From: Ceratopteris richardii
Taxonomy: Eukaryota; Streptophyta; Polypodiopsida; Polypodiales; Pteridaceae
Assembly (NCBI GenBank): GCA_020310875.1
Contig: CM035407.1
Coordinates: 72,545,721 to 72,609,720 of the forward strand
Direction: 5' to 3'
Length of the DNA: 64,000 nucleotides
Shown: positions 11,004 to 23,043 of the stretch, piece after piece
How positions within the stretch are numbered: position 1 is the first letter of the stretch
How the letters are laid out: every line of letters begins with the position of its first letter
Made by a program: the position numbers and the translations under genes
The notes under the pieces: model-generated
Database searches by the model: none
Told to the model about the DNA's origin: nothing
What the model saw: only the letters and a program-made list of their open reading frames with translations

Positions 11004-11512
11004 ACCTCTATACAACCTTTTGACTAACTTTGAGTGGAATGATAAGTGTGAGAAATCATTCATAGAACTGAAATGATGTTTGTGATCAGGATCTATCTTA
11101 ACAATCCTAGGCTAGAATAAGCCATTCCATGTTCATTTGGATGCCTCCAATTTTGATATTGGATGTGTGCTTGCACAACCAACAAGTGAAGGAAACATTG
11201 ACCTTCCCATAGCATATGCCAGTAGGCAATTGAACATGGCATCGAGGAATTACAAGTCTATGGAAAGAGAAGGATTAGACATGGTCTATGCAATTAAAAA
11301 ATTTAGACATTATTTGCTTGAAAAAAAGTTGAAATTCTTTATAGACCACCAAGCTTTACTATACTTAATGAACAAACCTTGCAACATAGGTAGATTAGTA
11401 AGATGGTTTCTTTTACTAACGGAATATGGTTTTGAGGTAGTGTTTAGGAAAGGTGAGACCCATCTTAGGGCAAATCATCTTTCATGAATTACTTCTGGAG
11501 AATCCCTGCATG
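11004..11512 (+). pseudogene. Gypsy E RNase H domain
   Basis: The segment opens with ISKPLYNLLTNFEW, the connection between RT and RNase H in Gypsy pol, then gives FHVHLDASNFDIGCVLAQ (first catalytic Asp of RNase H), YASRQLNMASRNYKSMEREG (Glu) and FFIDHQALLYL (third acidic position). Stops occur near 11078 and in the connection region. The open frame at 11137-11487 is the best part. It joins the integrase region after HLRANHLS. Confidence 0.9.
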
Positions 11513-13222
11513 TATGAGTGTTAGACGACCTTCTTGATGCCTATTTGTTCAACTTGGAGGTAGTTCCAATCTGGGCTAGAAAGCTAGTGCATGTTCTCAC
11601 ATTTGGACCCATGAAGCCAATAGTAAGAACAAAAGAGGAAGAGATTGTCAATCACAGACATACCACATACTCGCATGAAGTATCTATAAGCAGAATGATC
11701 AAAGAATCTTAGCCTGTTGTGCGGAAGAGGAAGAGCATGATAAGTGTTGCAATTAGCACATGAAGATGCACTAGGGCAACACAATTCAAAACATAACACC
11801 CTTTAAACTCTAAAAAGATTAGGTGTATATTGGCCTAAGATGGAAGCGGAGGTCTATAGGTTACTCAAGGATTGTTCAAGTTATATTAGTAGACCTCGAG
11901 TTGAACATGCAACCCTGTATCAAGTGTCTTTAATACCATATTGGAGTAGTCCTTTAGTTGAATTTCCAAGAATAAAAACATTACCTTGAGAGATGAATTT
12001 AGCACAAAGAAGGAGTCTAAAGAAGGAAGTTGATGACTACACTCATTGGAGATAATCTATATAGGCATGGATGAGACATATATTTGAGACTATGTGTAAA
12101 TGAGAGTGAGTACTTGAAGATCTTAGAAACTCCACACTAAGGTGTTGTAGGAGGACACTTTGGACCTGATCGAGTGATCAAAGAAATTTTGTTCTTAGGT
12201 CTTTGGTGGCCTACGCTCCACATGGATGCACATACCTATGTGAAGAGGTGTGACACATGTAAGAGAACTCAATATCCAATTTGCAAAGATGAGATGCCAC
12301 TGAGACCTATGATGGGAGGATGTGCATTCTCCAAGTGGGGTACAGACTTTGTAGGTCCTATTCATCCCCTGCTAAAAGTTCACATGTTGAATATATCATC
12401 GTAGCTATGAATTATCTTACCAAATGGGTAGAAGTAAAAGCCACTAGGAAGAACAATGCATAAACAATGGCCAAATTTTTGCTTGAGAATGTATTCATGA
12501 GGTACAAGTTGCCAATAGAGTTGATAAGCAATAGAAGAATGCACTTCTTGAACAAGTTTATTGAATATCTTTTACAAGATTTCATGGTCATTCACAAGAA
12601 ATCAACTCTATATCATCCACAAGCAAATGGAAAAGCTTAAAGTACGAATAAGATCCTGTGCAATGTATTGACCAAGCTTGTAAACAACAAATGTTCTGAT
12701 TGGGACAAACAACTTCATGATGTTGTTTGGGCATATCGTGTCGCCTATAAAATGGTACTCAATGCCATACCCTTTTAGATGGTTTTTGGCCAAAATGATG
12801 TGCTTCCATTAGTCTTTTTGATACCCACCTTAAAGGTTGCACAAGAGCATCAATGGACAAGCCACGAGCTATTGTCCAGGATCTTGGATATAGAATGCCT
12901 AGGTGAGACTAGGCTGAGAGTAGCAACAGGCATATATGCACATAAGAAGAGGCAAAAAGCATATCTTGATGCACATGTAAAAGAAAAAAGCCTAAAAGCT
13001 GGTAATTTGGTCTTTGTATACAGTCTGAAGCAACATGCTCAGAACTTAGAGAAATGTGGCTATGGAACCAGGATCATCAATAGGATATCGACTAGTAGTG
13101 CCATCCAATTAGCCACTGTAGAAGGAAATGTGTTATCAAGCTACATCAGCAGGTGTCAAGTCAAGCTCTATCAAGAGCCCTTGACATAATATGTGCTTAG
13201 ATGACTCAACGCGGCTAAGAAA
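11513..13222 (+). pseudogene. Gypsy E integrase
   Basis: The first part (11518-11712) carries the spacer LLDAYLFNLEVVPIWA that D shares. The zinc-binding HHCC region is at about 12145-12270 (GGHFGP, then RCDTCKR). The core begins with KWGTDFVGPIHP (first Asp). The second Asp is replaced by Asn (ELISNRRMHFLN), and the catalytic Glu is a stop codon in QANGKA-stop-STNK near 12640. The C-terminal region at 12779-13189 ends in LYQEPLT, a common integrase C-terminal motif of plant Gypsy. After a few in-frame stops the same frame continues into PR2. The enzyme is dead. Confidence 0.9.
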
Positions 13223-13740
13223 TGAAAAGAAGAAGAGAAAAGAATACACAAAGAAGCACAAGTTGAAGCCTTAGAACAGAGAATGAAATTAAGAAGATAA
13301 GGCTTAGAACAATCAAGGAATGCTAATGTTCTTCCCCACTATGAGACTCATCGATATCACATGGCTATGTGCTAGACTAAGAGGAATACCTCTCCTAGCA
13401 TTATTGATAGAAGATCATTTATTTTGATTGAGCTAGGACAAGGCACAACATTCAAAGCAATCAGCGCATTGATTGATTCAGGAGCTACTACTAGCGCAAT
13501 ATGGTATTCTTGTTGTCAAGATATGAACTTACACATAAATCATATTGAGGCTTACCTCATAGGATTAGAAGGTGTGGAAACCCCTTATATGGGTAAGGTG
13601 GAAATGCCCATCTCAATACAATATGTCCACCTGACAATCAAAGTACTAGTATGCCATGGTGAAGACCTTACTAAGTCTTTAGTCTTGGGGCAAGATTGGA
13701 TCTATGATCATGTAGTCAACCTAAACCTTTGAAGTCAAAT
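13223..13740 (+). pseudogene. Gypsy E second retropepsin-like domain (PR2) fused after integrase
   Basis: Downstream of the integrase end and in the same reading frame (starts 12779 and 13424 differ by 645 bases) comes a charged helix, KEEEKRIHKEAQVEALEQ, and then a retropepsin-like domain: SALIDSGATTSAIW with Asp at 13475-13477, and SLVLGQDWIYDH near 13675 as the second hallmark. Length from DSG to LGQDW is about 70 residues, normal for a single retropepsin lobe. The same arrangement is found in Gypsy D at 40012-40530. The family's ordinary protease lies before RT, so this is an extra copy. Only in-frame stops interrupt it here, with no frameshift. Confidence 0.85.
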
Positions 13741-14785
13741 TCTTCAAGTTTGGGTCTGAGAACAATGTCTTACAGTAGATTAGAAAATAACATGGTCAAT
13801 GATTTACCTCTCACACAGGCTCTTAGTTCTTCTAAGTCTAATCCTGAAGAAAAAGATGTTGGATGTGTCCCAAGCTCTATGATGTAGAACAATTCAAACA
13901 CTGATGAAAGGAATCAAGAGCGGATGGAACTCCCTTCTATTCCAAAGATGAGTGTGATATCAATCGCTCAAACAAAGAGACACACAAAGGAGTAGTAGCA
14001 AACTCAAGAACCAAGAAGATCAACGAAGCCATGGAGAAAATTGGTCCCTAGAATGAAGCAAATTTGGGTGCGAAAGGGTGAGCAACCAATTGCTCCATCA
14101 AAACGTGAGCCACCATCCAAGAAGCACACGAAGAATCCAAGGGGATGAACAACAGAATAACGAAGACATCCATCTCCCAAGGTACTCCAAATTTGGGTAT
14201 CAAAGCAATCGATGAAGGCTGACCACAATAATGTGCAAATTTGGGTGCCTAAGATGTACTTGAGAGCGCAAATCTCTTCACATAAGCTCTTAGGTTCTAG
14301 TCATTGAAAGTCTATCCCAACCCCCTAGAATATACATACAAAGCTATTGTAATTGAGTCACCGTGTAATGTCATTCCTAGAACAAATTGGAAATGGGTAC
14401 CTAAAAAGTACCATGCCCAAGTTAAGTCATCATCAAGTAGAATGTACAAACCCAAACACACATTGTGTAATCTCATAAGGGAACTCTAGAAAGTCAAACC
14501 TTGTGACATACCACCTCAACCAACCTTGTAACATACATGTATTCTACTAGGAGCATGTTGAGCTCATGCATTGACCATAGTATGCATCTAGACTTTGCAC
14601 TAACTCACATTCTCACATCATTACACACTCCTCACTCACACATCACTCAAACAAGTACAAAGGGATGTAGGGAAGCATGTTTCTATTGTAAAGGGAACAA
14701 GGTATCATCGAGTTTCTTAGACAACACGCATATGTTATTCTTATTACTGTAGATCCAAGAGAAGCTTCACACTTAGCAATACAGA
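13741..14785 (+). pseudogene. Spacer between PR2 and ORF3 with (Q/N)xWVxK peptide repeats
   Basis: From about 14026 one frame reads PWRKLVPRMKQIWVRK, later LQIWVSK and VQIWVPK, and near 14385 NWKWVPKK. The DNA word AAATTTGGGT recurs at about 14057, 14167 and 14237. Basic, Ser- and Pro-rich sequence separates the repeats. It could be a nucleic-acid-binding tail of the polyprotein or a short gene of its own. No known domain is visible and stops interrupt it. Confidence 0.45.
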
Positions 14786-17700
14786 ATGGCCAAAGTTGGG
14801 ACAAGTTCTCAACCTACAAACATCAATAATCTGCACATTGAGGAGCATCCTACAAAGAGACCTACACAGTTCAAAAATTTGAGCTAGGCCATCCCAATTT
14901 AGGATCCACCATCCTGGCAGATAGAGTAGATGCATGCACACTCCATTGGTTTAATGAGGTGGTTGGACCACTCATGGATGCAACACACATTTGGGAATCA
15001 AAGTGTGAGTTTAACAATGTATGGGGAAAGTTCCAATTCTTTTCAAGAGAATTTGAGGAGCTCCATAACACATCAGAGCTAGAAGCTATTTGGCAATGTG
15101 CAAGACTGTGAAATACTTTAGTGCACAATTATGCAAACCTAACCTAACGAGATGCTATAATATGATACAAACTCTACAACTAGGACTAGGTAAAGATATG
15201 TCTCAAATGTTTGTCATCCCTTCTTTGTCATGCAATCAAGAGTTGAAATGATTCAAGTTGTCTATGATTTTGCTACGGGAAGCTGTAAACATGCAAGGAA
15301 TGCATATTCCCTTGAACAAGGAAACATTGTTACCAGACTCCATGAAGAACAAGAACGTGGTGAAGCTTACCCAAACGGCTACTATCAATCCAAACTTATC
15401 AATGCCACTTTGGATCTATATACAACACTTCGCCTTTCCAGGGCAAGATAGATTCACCCAACCTCACAAAAAGATATGGTTTAATTTAGAATTGGGAGAG
15501 ACAACAGGGCTCACCATCAATCTACCACATTGGACTATCGACCAACTCTATGTTGTAAATGCAAGATGTCCATGCAAGCATGTGTGCAACAGTTGTGTTG
15601 CAATCACTCACATCATTTACATATGCCTAGCATATGATGTACCTGTCGAACGAGCCCTTACCTGGACATGACTATAGCTATTCAAGAGAAGGAAGGAATC
15701 AACATTGCAACCAAGGATGAGAGGCATGATCCCTTATATCCAAACCAAAGGTGTGGTCATGACATTGAGCATTTTACCCACCAGAGAAAGAACTATTCCT
15801 TCATTCACTATTCACCTTCCCAAGCCAAGGTCCGAAGGAGCATCTACAACACAACCATTCACCCCACCCATTCCAACAAATATTCAATTCCTAGTGACAA
15901 AAGGGCCAGATGACATAGGCACTTTTGATTTTGAGAAGCTATTACAAGGAGTGCCATTATCATATATATAGTTTTATTAAGAAGTTGAAGCCACACCAAG
16001 GCCAATCAGAGGGGTTGAAGAATGACAAGTAGAATGGTAAGAAGAACAATGAGGCATAATAGGAGAACACCATGTTCATTGGGAAGAAGAACAACATGTT
16101 ACTAGAACACAAGAAGAAGAAGGATAGGAAAGGGAAGAAGATGAAGAAAGAAGAAGAAGAAGAAGAAGAAGGATAGGAAAGGGAAGATGAAGAAGAAGAA
16201 GAAGAAGAAGAAGAAGAAGAAGAAGAAGAAGAAGAAGAAGAAGAAGGAGAAGGAGAGTCTTCATACATTGCAACCCTCAAAAGATTACAAAAGACTATGG
16301 CAAGTGTTCAGGCTCATAGTCTCCTTTTAGAACAACGAAGTTGTGTGATCATGGAACAACTATTAGAATATATGAATACCTGCAACCAATACTACAACAT
16401 TGAAAACTACCCTTGACACTATCGATGTAACCTCCACCTCCGTACCTCTAACCTCTGCATAAACCATAGATCCAAGCACTCACAACACTGTACAAACTCC
16501 TCCAATTTCACCCTTCCCCATTCCATCACCTCTTATGACCCCTGAACCTCCTCTAGTAACCACTATGAAGTACAGGAGACCATTCATCTCACCACATCCG
16601 ATGTTCAAATAGCCATTGACCCCGTAAACACCTCCATACCCCAATTTTATTTTTTGTAACCCGATTTCTAGTTCCTAGATTTTCTCTTCGCATGATAACC
16701 CATTATACACTACCACCACATTTGAACCCTCCCAATCCCTAACTGAACCCATTCTTGTTCCTCCAACCACCGTTGCTTCTTTCATTGCATAACCTACCAT
16801 TGCCCCATTCCCACACACCCAACCATACTCCTTTCCTATGCCATACCCATCCCCTCACCCCTCTTTTTGGGATTCCCTTGATGCTTCATATACACAACAA
16901 GATCCCTTTTATTTACACCCGACCCTCATGCATATTCTCAATTTTTGTCAAGCATTGCACCCACCGCCCCCATATTTGCGATGGCCACCACACACACAAG
17001 CACATCCAATCCAATGGACATATCAGCACCACTCATTGCACCTCCCCCACCCCCACAGTTCCACCATCCCCTATCCTCCCTCCACCAACCTCACCTCCAC
17101 TCACAACATCATTATTCAATACATACACCTATCCCATTCCCTTCTCATGCCCCCTGCATCTTACACACTTTCAACTACATCCATTGTACATACTTCAATA
17201 GTCGACTTGGCTTTAGCAACACTGATAAGTTGTGGCTAATCAATTACACCAAGAGTATAATCTGCTGGCATAGAGGAATGTAGACCTTCAAGCTAAATCC
17301 ACTCATGTGTAGGAGAAAATTTTTGATTTGGTGGCCTAGAATGCTTTATTACAAGATCAACTCGCCACGTTCTAAATCTCACACAATCAATTAAGAGTGA
17401 AGATACAAAACATGGATAAAAAAACTATCAAAGTCATCAAGGAACATTTATGAACATAAATGGAGTGCAACGCTAAGCTTTCAATGTAATATAGCATTAT
17501 TAAGATGACATCTAGCTGCTACAAAGGAGAAAAACCAAAGATTGCAACAACAAAATCATGAAAACCTAGAGGCAACCATAGAAAACATGCTAGGTGCACC
17601 CATCAACCCCTCCAAATTTCAAGTTGTTCCTCCTGAAAGCATTCACATTATTCTATAGGATTATGCAACATTATTTGAAGCATGCGAGAAGTTAACTAAG

Positions 17701-18981
17701 GAAGTAAGCCAACTCCAACAACAACAAGTAGAACCACCAACACCACCTATCTCAGTTCCTGAAACTATTGTAGCACTATAGAATCAATTGAATTGGACGC
17801 ACTCCAAAATCAAATATTGGAACTGCAAACAAAGCTTCTACAATAAGAAAGACCACTCTCACCACTAGAGGGACCTAAAGCCAAAGAGTCAATCCATATT
17901 CCAATAGAACAGACCTTTGAAGAGGAGTATGAGCCTCAACCAATGCCAAGAGGCCAAGTTATGAAAGAAGGGAAGGACACGTTTGAAGCACCCTGACCAC
18001 CTTGGTTAAAGTAGGTAGAAGATATTGGAAGATCCCAAGAAGACTGTGTGGCCATATAAATCCTAGCCATGGCAAATACGAAAGAAGAAGTATGAAAGTC
18101 TGAATATTTTCAAAATCTAGCACATAGAAGACTGATCACTACCTCCGAGCTTCAATATGGACCATATTTCATGGTCCTCATGGACTATAATGCAGAAGCA
18201 AAAACAAGGATCATTGGCAAGGCACCTACCTTCACCACTCAATTCTAGCTCGAGGGTTCGCCAACATCAGCAAGGAGAGGCACCATGTTTGATCCAATTG
18301 GCAGAGACACCTATTAGAGACGTATCCAAAAATGTTACGCACATGGTCCAACACTCCACTCCACATCTTATACACCCCATGCTATGGACTAGTCCCAAGA
18401 CAAAGGTCATGGACAACATATGTCATTAAAGTCAAGAACATTTCACAATGTGTGGATTTGATTAACTACCCATATCTTGCACCACTGCAGGGACCACCAA
18501 CTATCTCATATATGATTGCTACCATTAGACATTTGGTTCCTCATTTAAAACCAATCCCAGATGTTGCAACTCAGATGCTCTTGAAGATTTTTATTTTCTA
18601 TTGGTAGTTTGCAAAACCCTAAGAAATGTTCGAGCTCCACATGTTTCTAGGATAGGCTTCGAAAATGGAAATTATGATTTGGTGTATGATCTCGACACCA
18701 CACCTTCCATCTGCATTGTCTATGCATGGCACGCTTGTACAAAGTACCTCCCAACTTGTTATAGAAAAAAATTTGAAGACATGTTTACCACAGGCTTTTG
18801 GGAGTATCACTTAGAGGTATTTATCCCCATGCCCACCAACCTCTCCAACTATTTGCATGCAAATAGGCCATGTACTCTGAGTATCATAATATGCCACATT
18901 CGGAAGCCCCAAACACCATTGATTAGGAATGCCTGAAGTAAAATCTTGCAAGAGTACTTCGGTTGCAAGGACATGAATTAG
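14786..18981 (+). pseudogene. Gypsy E ORF3 (env-position gene of unknown function)
   Basis: I choose the ATG at 14786 because homology to D and F begins soon after; the stop is the TAG at 18979-18981. The N-terminal block (about 14930-15600) holds a HWF motif, FFSREFEELH, RCYNMIQTLQ near 15149 and HFAFPGQDRFTQPHK at 15426-15470, each with a counterpart in D and F. The middle (15700-17960) has a GAA microsatellite encoding acidic runs, a Pro/Thr/His-rich part (16400-17200) and Gln/Leu-rich helix near 17700-17850. The C-terminal block (18126-18981) has RRLITTSELQ, TTPSICIVYAWH, KKFEDMFTTGFWEYHLEVF and a final LQEYFGCKDMN, aligned with F. Several frameshifts and stops break it. Total length of about 4.2 kb is close to the 4.35 kb of F. 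No signal peptide is seen; the function is unknown. Confidence 0.75.
16110..16255. repeat. (GAA)n microsatellite within ORF3 of Gypsy E
   Basis: Two GAA runs are separated by a repeated GGATAGGAAAGGGAAGA word (at 16121 and 16171). In one frame it encodes Glu/Lys runs, in others poly-Arg or poly-Lys. It marks the variable middle of ORF3, where length changes seem tolerated. Confidence 0.9.
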
Positions 18982-19049
18982 CTAAAAATATACTTTAGTG
19001 CTATACGGACCACCCCATCCAACAAAGGTCTATTAGGGATGAGAGACTC

Positions 19050-19062
19050 AAGAGGGGGAGAG
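19050..19062 (+). promoter_or_regulatory. Polypurine tract of Gypsy E
   Basis: AAGAGGGGGAGAG lies about 70 bases after the ORF3 stop and is followed by AT-rich LTR-like sequence. This is the priming site for plus-strand DNA synthesis. Its position shows that ORF3 is the last gene of the element. Confidence 0.7.
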
Positions 19063-19740
19063 TTTTATAGGCAAAAGTGGACATGAAAGCTTGAGCAAAC
19101 AACTAGGAAGTAGGAGGCAAGAATTTCAACAAGAAGGACAAGGTTCGGAGATGGGACTAAGTAGGCAAGGTAGTCAATGAGGATTTGGTAGGGAAAAGGC
19201 CTTATTAAAATTTCAAGACTTTATTTTCATCAAACAATGATCTTCATCACTACATATTATTCCAAATACCTATGTTTGGTAATTTTAGCTCCATTTTGTG
19301 CAAGTTAAGGAGTCCTCAAATCTTGAGGAGAAGTAGAAGAGCCTATATTTCAATTTTTATATTTTTTGGAGCACATATGAGGCCTCAAATTAGTCAACAA
19401 ACCTAATGTCTAACTAGGCTGGACACTAGGTCTAAACTATGCCAAATCTAATGAAAAACTATAAAAGGAGCTAGAGAGCTCACTTTTGAGGTTAGATTTT
19501 TTTTGGATTCTTTATGAAACTTTGTATGAGGAGCTCTTAAATGAAAGATTCCATTGTTCTACCTTGTGTGCCCACATGTGTGTGTATGTGTGTGCATGTC
19601 ATTGTGCTTCTCACTCATGCACTTGTGCATTCCTATCACTCATGGTCATCATACCATCCTCACGTCTCCATGGATTGACATCTATGAGGTGGATCTCCAT
19701 CATGGTAGTACTCCCACTATGCTAGAGTGACACTGAGCAA
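19063..19740 (+). repeat. Probable 3' LTR of Gypsy E with TATA box
   Basis: The region after the polypurine tract has no coding frame and carries CTATAAAAGG at 19459-19468, a good TATA box about 400 bases into the LTR. A TG-rich tract lies near 19568-19600. The expected TG start is not clear, and the right end is lost before Copia J, so limits are approximate. Confidence 0.5.
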
Positions 19741-19789
19741 CATCCCAATGTCTTTGATGAGGTTGATGTGCAAACTAATTGATTATATG

Positions 19790-22700
19790 CCAACTGCATA
19801 GGCAATAGCTAGTCTAGTGTTGGTTGGGTAAAGTAAAGAGCCAACAAGTTATTGATAAGCATGCACATGAGCTTGATGTTTGGATCAAGTGGCGTAGATA
19901 CCTAGCAATGTTGGTCCATGTTATACCTAGAAAGAAGATCATAGTAGTACTTCTTTTGGAAGAGGAATATGCCTTCTTTTGTTTGCCACACTTCCATGCC
20001 TAAGAAATAGTGAATTAGGATAAGATTTGTCATGGAATACTCAAGGTGAATTTGTATGATGATGAATTGGATGTGTTTGTCATCTGACCCTATCAAAATC
20101 AAGTCATCTACATAAAGGATGATTATTGCAACAGACTCTTTTTGATATGTGTATATATTAGCACTTATAGTGCTCCTTTGAAATCCTTTAGCTTTGAAGA
20201 ACTTGTTGATCTTTTCATACTTTCCGTGCGAGCTTGTTTAAGTCTATAAAGTGCTTTGTGAAGTTTGCATACATGATCTTCCTTGTCTTTACCTTCAAGT
20301 TGTTCTACATATACTTTTGCTTGAAGATCACCCTATAGCAAAGCAATTTTGACATCAAGTTGGTAGATGGGCTATTTGAAGTGTTCACTTAATGCAAGAA
20401 TGATTCTTATGGTTGTAAACCTTGCAGTAGGAGCAAAGGTTTCTTCATAATCAATACCATGTTTTTGCTTATAATTCTTAGATACAAGTCTTACTTTGTA
20501 CTTGTCCAAAGTACCATATGATTTGTACTTAACTTTGTAAGCCACTTAACTCCAATAACTTTATGATTTGTAGGCTTTGGAACAAGTGTCTAACTATTGT
20601 TCTTTTCAATTACATGCATCTCAATTCGCATAGCTTCTTCCCACTCAGGTTGACCTTGAGCTTCTTTAAAGGTTGAATGCTTTGGAATTTGTTGAAGTTG
20701 GTGCATAAGTGCATAATTAACATAGTGACTTTGTTCACGTTGGTGCTTCTCGATGAGCCTTTGAGATGTCCTAGGTTGGTGAGAAGTATTGGCTTCTGAG
20801 TTTTGCTTAGAAATAATTGTGTCCCCCTCTGAAGTGTAGATGGGTGCACTCAAACTTAAACTTGGATCTTTGGTTGAGTACTTTGAAGCTTCATCCAAGA
20901 TGACATCTTTTAAAATTCTGATTGAGTGGTTATGAAGATCATACAATCTATATGCCTTAGATTTTTCACTATAGCCAATGAATAGATGTTTCTTGTACTT
21001 AGATTGCAACTTACATCTATCTTCTTTTGGCACATACACAAATGCATCACTACCAAACACTCGAAAGTAGTTGACATCGGGCTTAGATCCATGTTTCAAA
21101 TGCAATCTTATTATGTAGTACACTTATGAAGCCTCTATGATGATGTGAACTTTGGTGTGTATAGCTTCTGCCCAAAACTTGAATGGTAAGACTTTGTTAT
21201 GAAGCATAGTTTGGGACATTTCCATGACATTGCAAATATTTCTTTTAGATACTCCATTTTGGGATGGAGGATGATGTTGAGTGGCTTGTCTCTTGATTCC
21301 TTGATCTAATGGTCTTTACTGAACTTGATGCTTCATTCTCAACTTGATCAGCCCATTCCCTCGACTTAGAAAATGTATCTACCTGAGACATGAGAAAATA
21401 GATCCATATGTATCTTGTGTGATCATCTATTATGAGAAATAAGTAGAGTGATCTAATAAGTGATGGGGTATTCATTGGTCCACAGATATCCATGTGGACA
21501 AGGGCTAGAGAGTTGCTTGTTCGGATGGAAGCCTCTTTGGGAATAGGATTCTGGTGTTGCTTGCCTTGAATGAAGGCTTGGTAGATATCATGCACTTGTT
21601 CAATCTTGGGCAATCCCTTAACCAATTGAGATGTTGAGATCTTGCTTAAATAGGATGTATGTCCATATCTATGGTTCCATAGGCTAGAAATTGACTCCTT
21701 AGTAAGAAAGCATAAAAGCTTGTACAAGCCTTTATCCTCAACTCCTTGGTCTGATGTCCTTAGTGCTATGATCAATCACCTTCATTTATGTGTTGTCAAA
21801 GAGAACTTTTTTGTGATGATTAATGATTTCCTTGATAGAGAGGAGGTTCATACAAAGGTCTAGTACAAAAAGTATGTTGAATAATGCTTTGCATTCTCCT
21901 TGATAATTTGTAATTTGTACTTTGCCTTTACCTTCAATTGGAAGACTCTTGTTATTCCCTAAGGATAGTTCACTATGTGATCTTCTAAGTCCTAACATGA
22001 CTCACGGTCCTTGCAAATGCAAGAGGTTGCACCACTATCAAATATCCATTCAATTGATGATCTAGAGGTGATTAGAGAATTGGCATCTAAGGAGATAAAT
22101 ATATCTTCACTTGAACAGTGAGACCTATGCATAGAGGACTTAGCTTGATTCTTGGAAGTAGAGGCTTTAGAACTTTTCTTCTTCTTATAATAGAACTTCC
22201 CAATATGCCTTGATTTTCCACAATAGTTGCAGTTGAACTTATTGGATGAATTGTTAGAGCCTTGTTTAGGAGCATTGCTAGAGTGATTACTATAGTTCTT
22301 GGCCTTTTTGAAATGACCTTTAGCTTTCATGGCAACTTCTTGCGATGCTGAAGAATTTGCTCACGAGTCATGGAGGAGCAATAGTCCTTGCACTTCCTTC
22401 CAAGTTAACACTTCACCTCTATTGTAAAGTGTTGTTACAAAAGTCTCATTGACTAAGCTTGTTTAGAAGCCTAATAGCCATATCTTCACTTGATACATGT
22501 TGGAAACACAATGTGAATTTGCATTGGTAATCTTCAAAAGTGGCAACGACCTTGGTGGTGGGATCTTGGGGGGGAATGGAGAGGTTATGGAATTCTACTT
22601 CTAAGGCATAAATTCTAGAGGGAGTCTTATTCTCATAGATATCCCAAAGTATTTTCCAAGCCTCATGGGAAGTCTTTCAAGAACTATTATGTCCTTTAGT

Positions 22701-22973
22701 TAACACATCACAGGCTAGCAATAGTTGTCCTAGGGATCGTTTATCTTTTACATTCCAAACATTCCATGCAACTAAGTCACTATCCTTATCGAGCTCGGGT
22801 TTTGTAACATCAACTACTTCATACAACAAGTTGGTGTATAAGGAAGCCCTAATCGTGTCCTTCCTCAAATTGTAGTTTGTGCCATTCAACCTCTCATCCT
22901 TCGGCATGAACATAGGCATAAAGAATGGCAAGTACAACACATTTGAAGATGTCACATTCGAAATGGTAGACAT
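19790..22973 (-). pseudogene. Copia J gag-pol pseudogene
   Basis: Gag starts MSTISNVTSS and reads DERLNGTNYNLRKDTIRASL, the usual Copia gag opening. The zinc knuckle near 22235-22195 is CNYCGKSRHIGKFY, so the last Cys is Tyr. The protease reads WIFDSGATSCICKD near 22020. The pre-integrase and integrase parts lie in 21775-21245 (LVHMDICGPM) and the integrase C-terminus in 21123-20590. The RT includes IIILYVDDLILIGSDD at about 20125-20075 with the YVDD box intact. Frameshifts and stops separate these parts. The last readable piece is STPLDPNIKLM near 19900-19860. Confidence 0.9.
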
Positions 22974-23043
22974 TGTAGCCCTTGAGGTTGATAAAATGTC
23001 AAAAATAAAACACCACACTTGCAATAATAAATTCAGCACCAAA

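Larger units (their letters stand above)
7276..19740 (+). mobile_element. Gypsy E: decayed Ty3/Gypsy with PR2 and ORF3
   Basis: Order on the plus strand: gag-like region with about 1-kb tandem repeats (7600-11003), RNase H (11004-11512), integrase (11513-13222), second retropepsin PR2 (13223-13740), a spacer with WVPK-type repeats (14026-14480), ORF3 (14786-18981), polypurine tract (19050-19062) and a probable 3' LTR with a TATA box. PR1 and the RT core are missing because gag is joined directly to RNase H at about 11003. The left limit is uncertain, as no clear 5' LTR or primer site was found. Stops occur throughout, so the copy is old. Confidence 0.8.

Noticed and set aside
15960-16280. Minus-strand Ser-, Leu- or Phe-rich frames across the GAA repeat
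   Set aside because: They are antisense translations of the (GAA)n microsatellite inside ORF3 of Gypsy E.
16755-17283. Three overlapping plus-strand Pro/His/Thr-rich frames as separate genes
   Set aside because: All arise from one CA/CC-rich tract in the variable middle of ORF3 of Gypsy E; the flanks carry the conserved ORF3 blocks.
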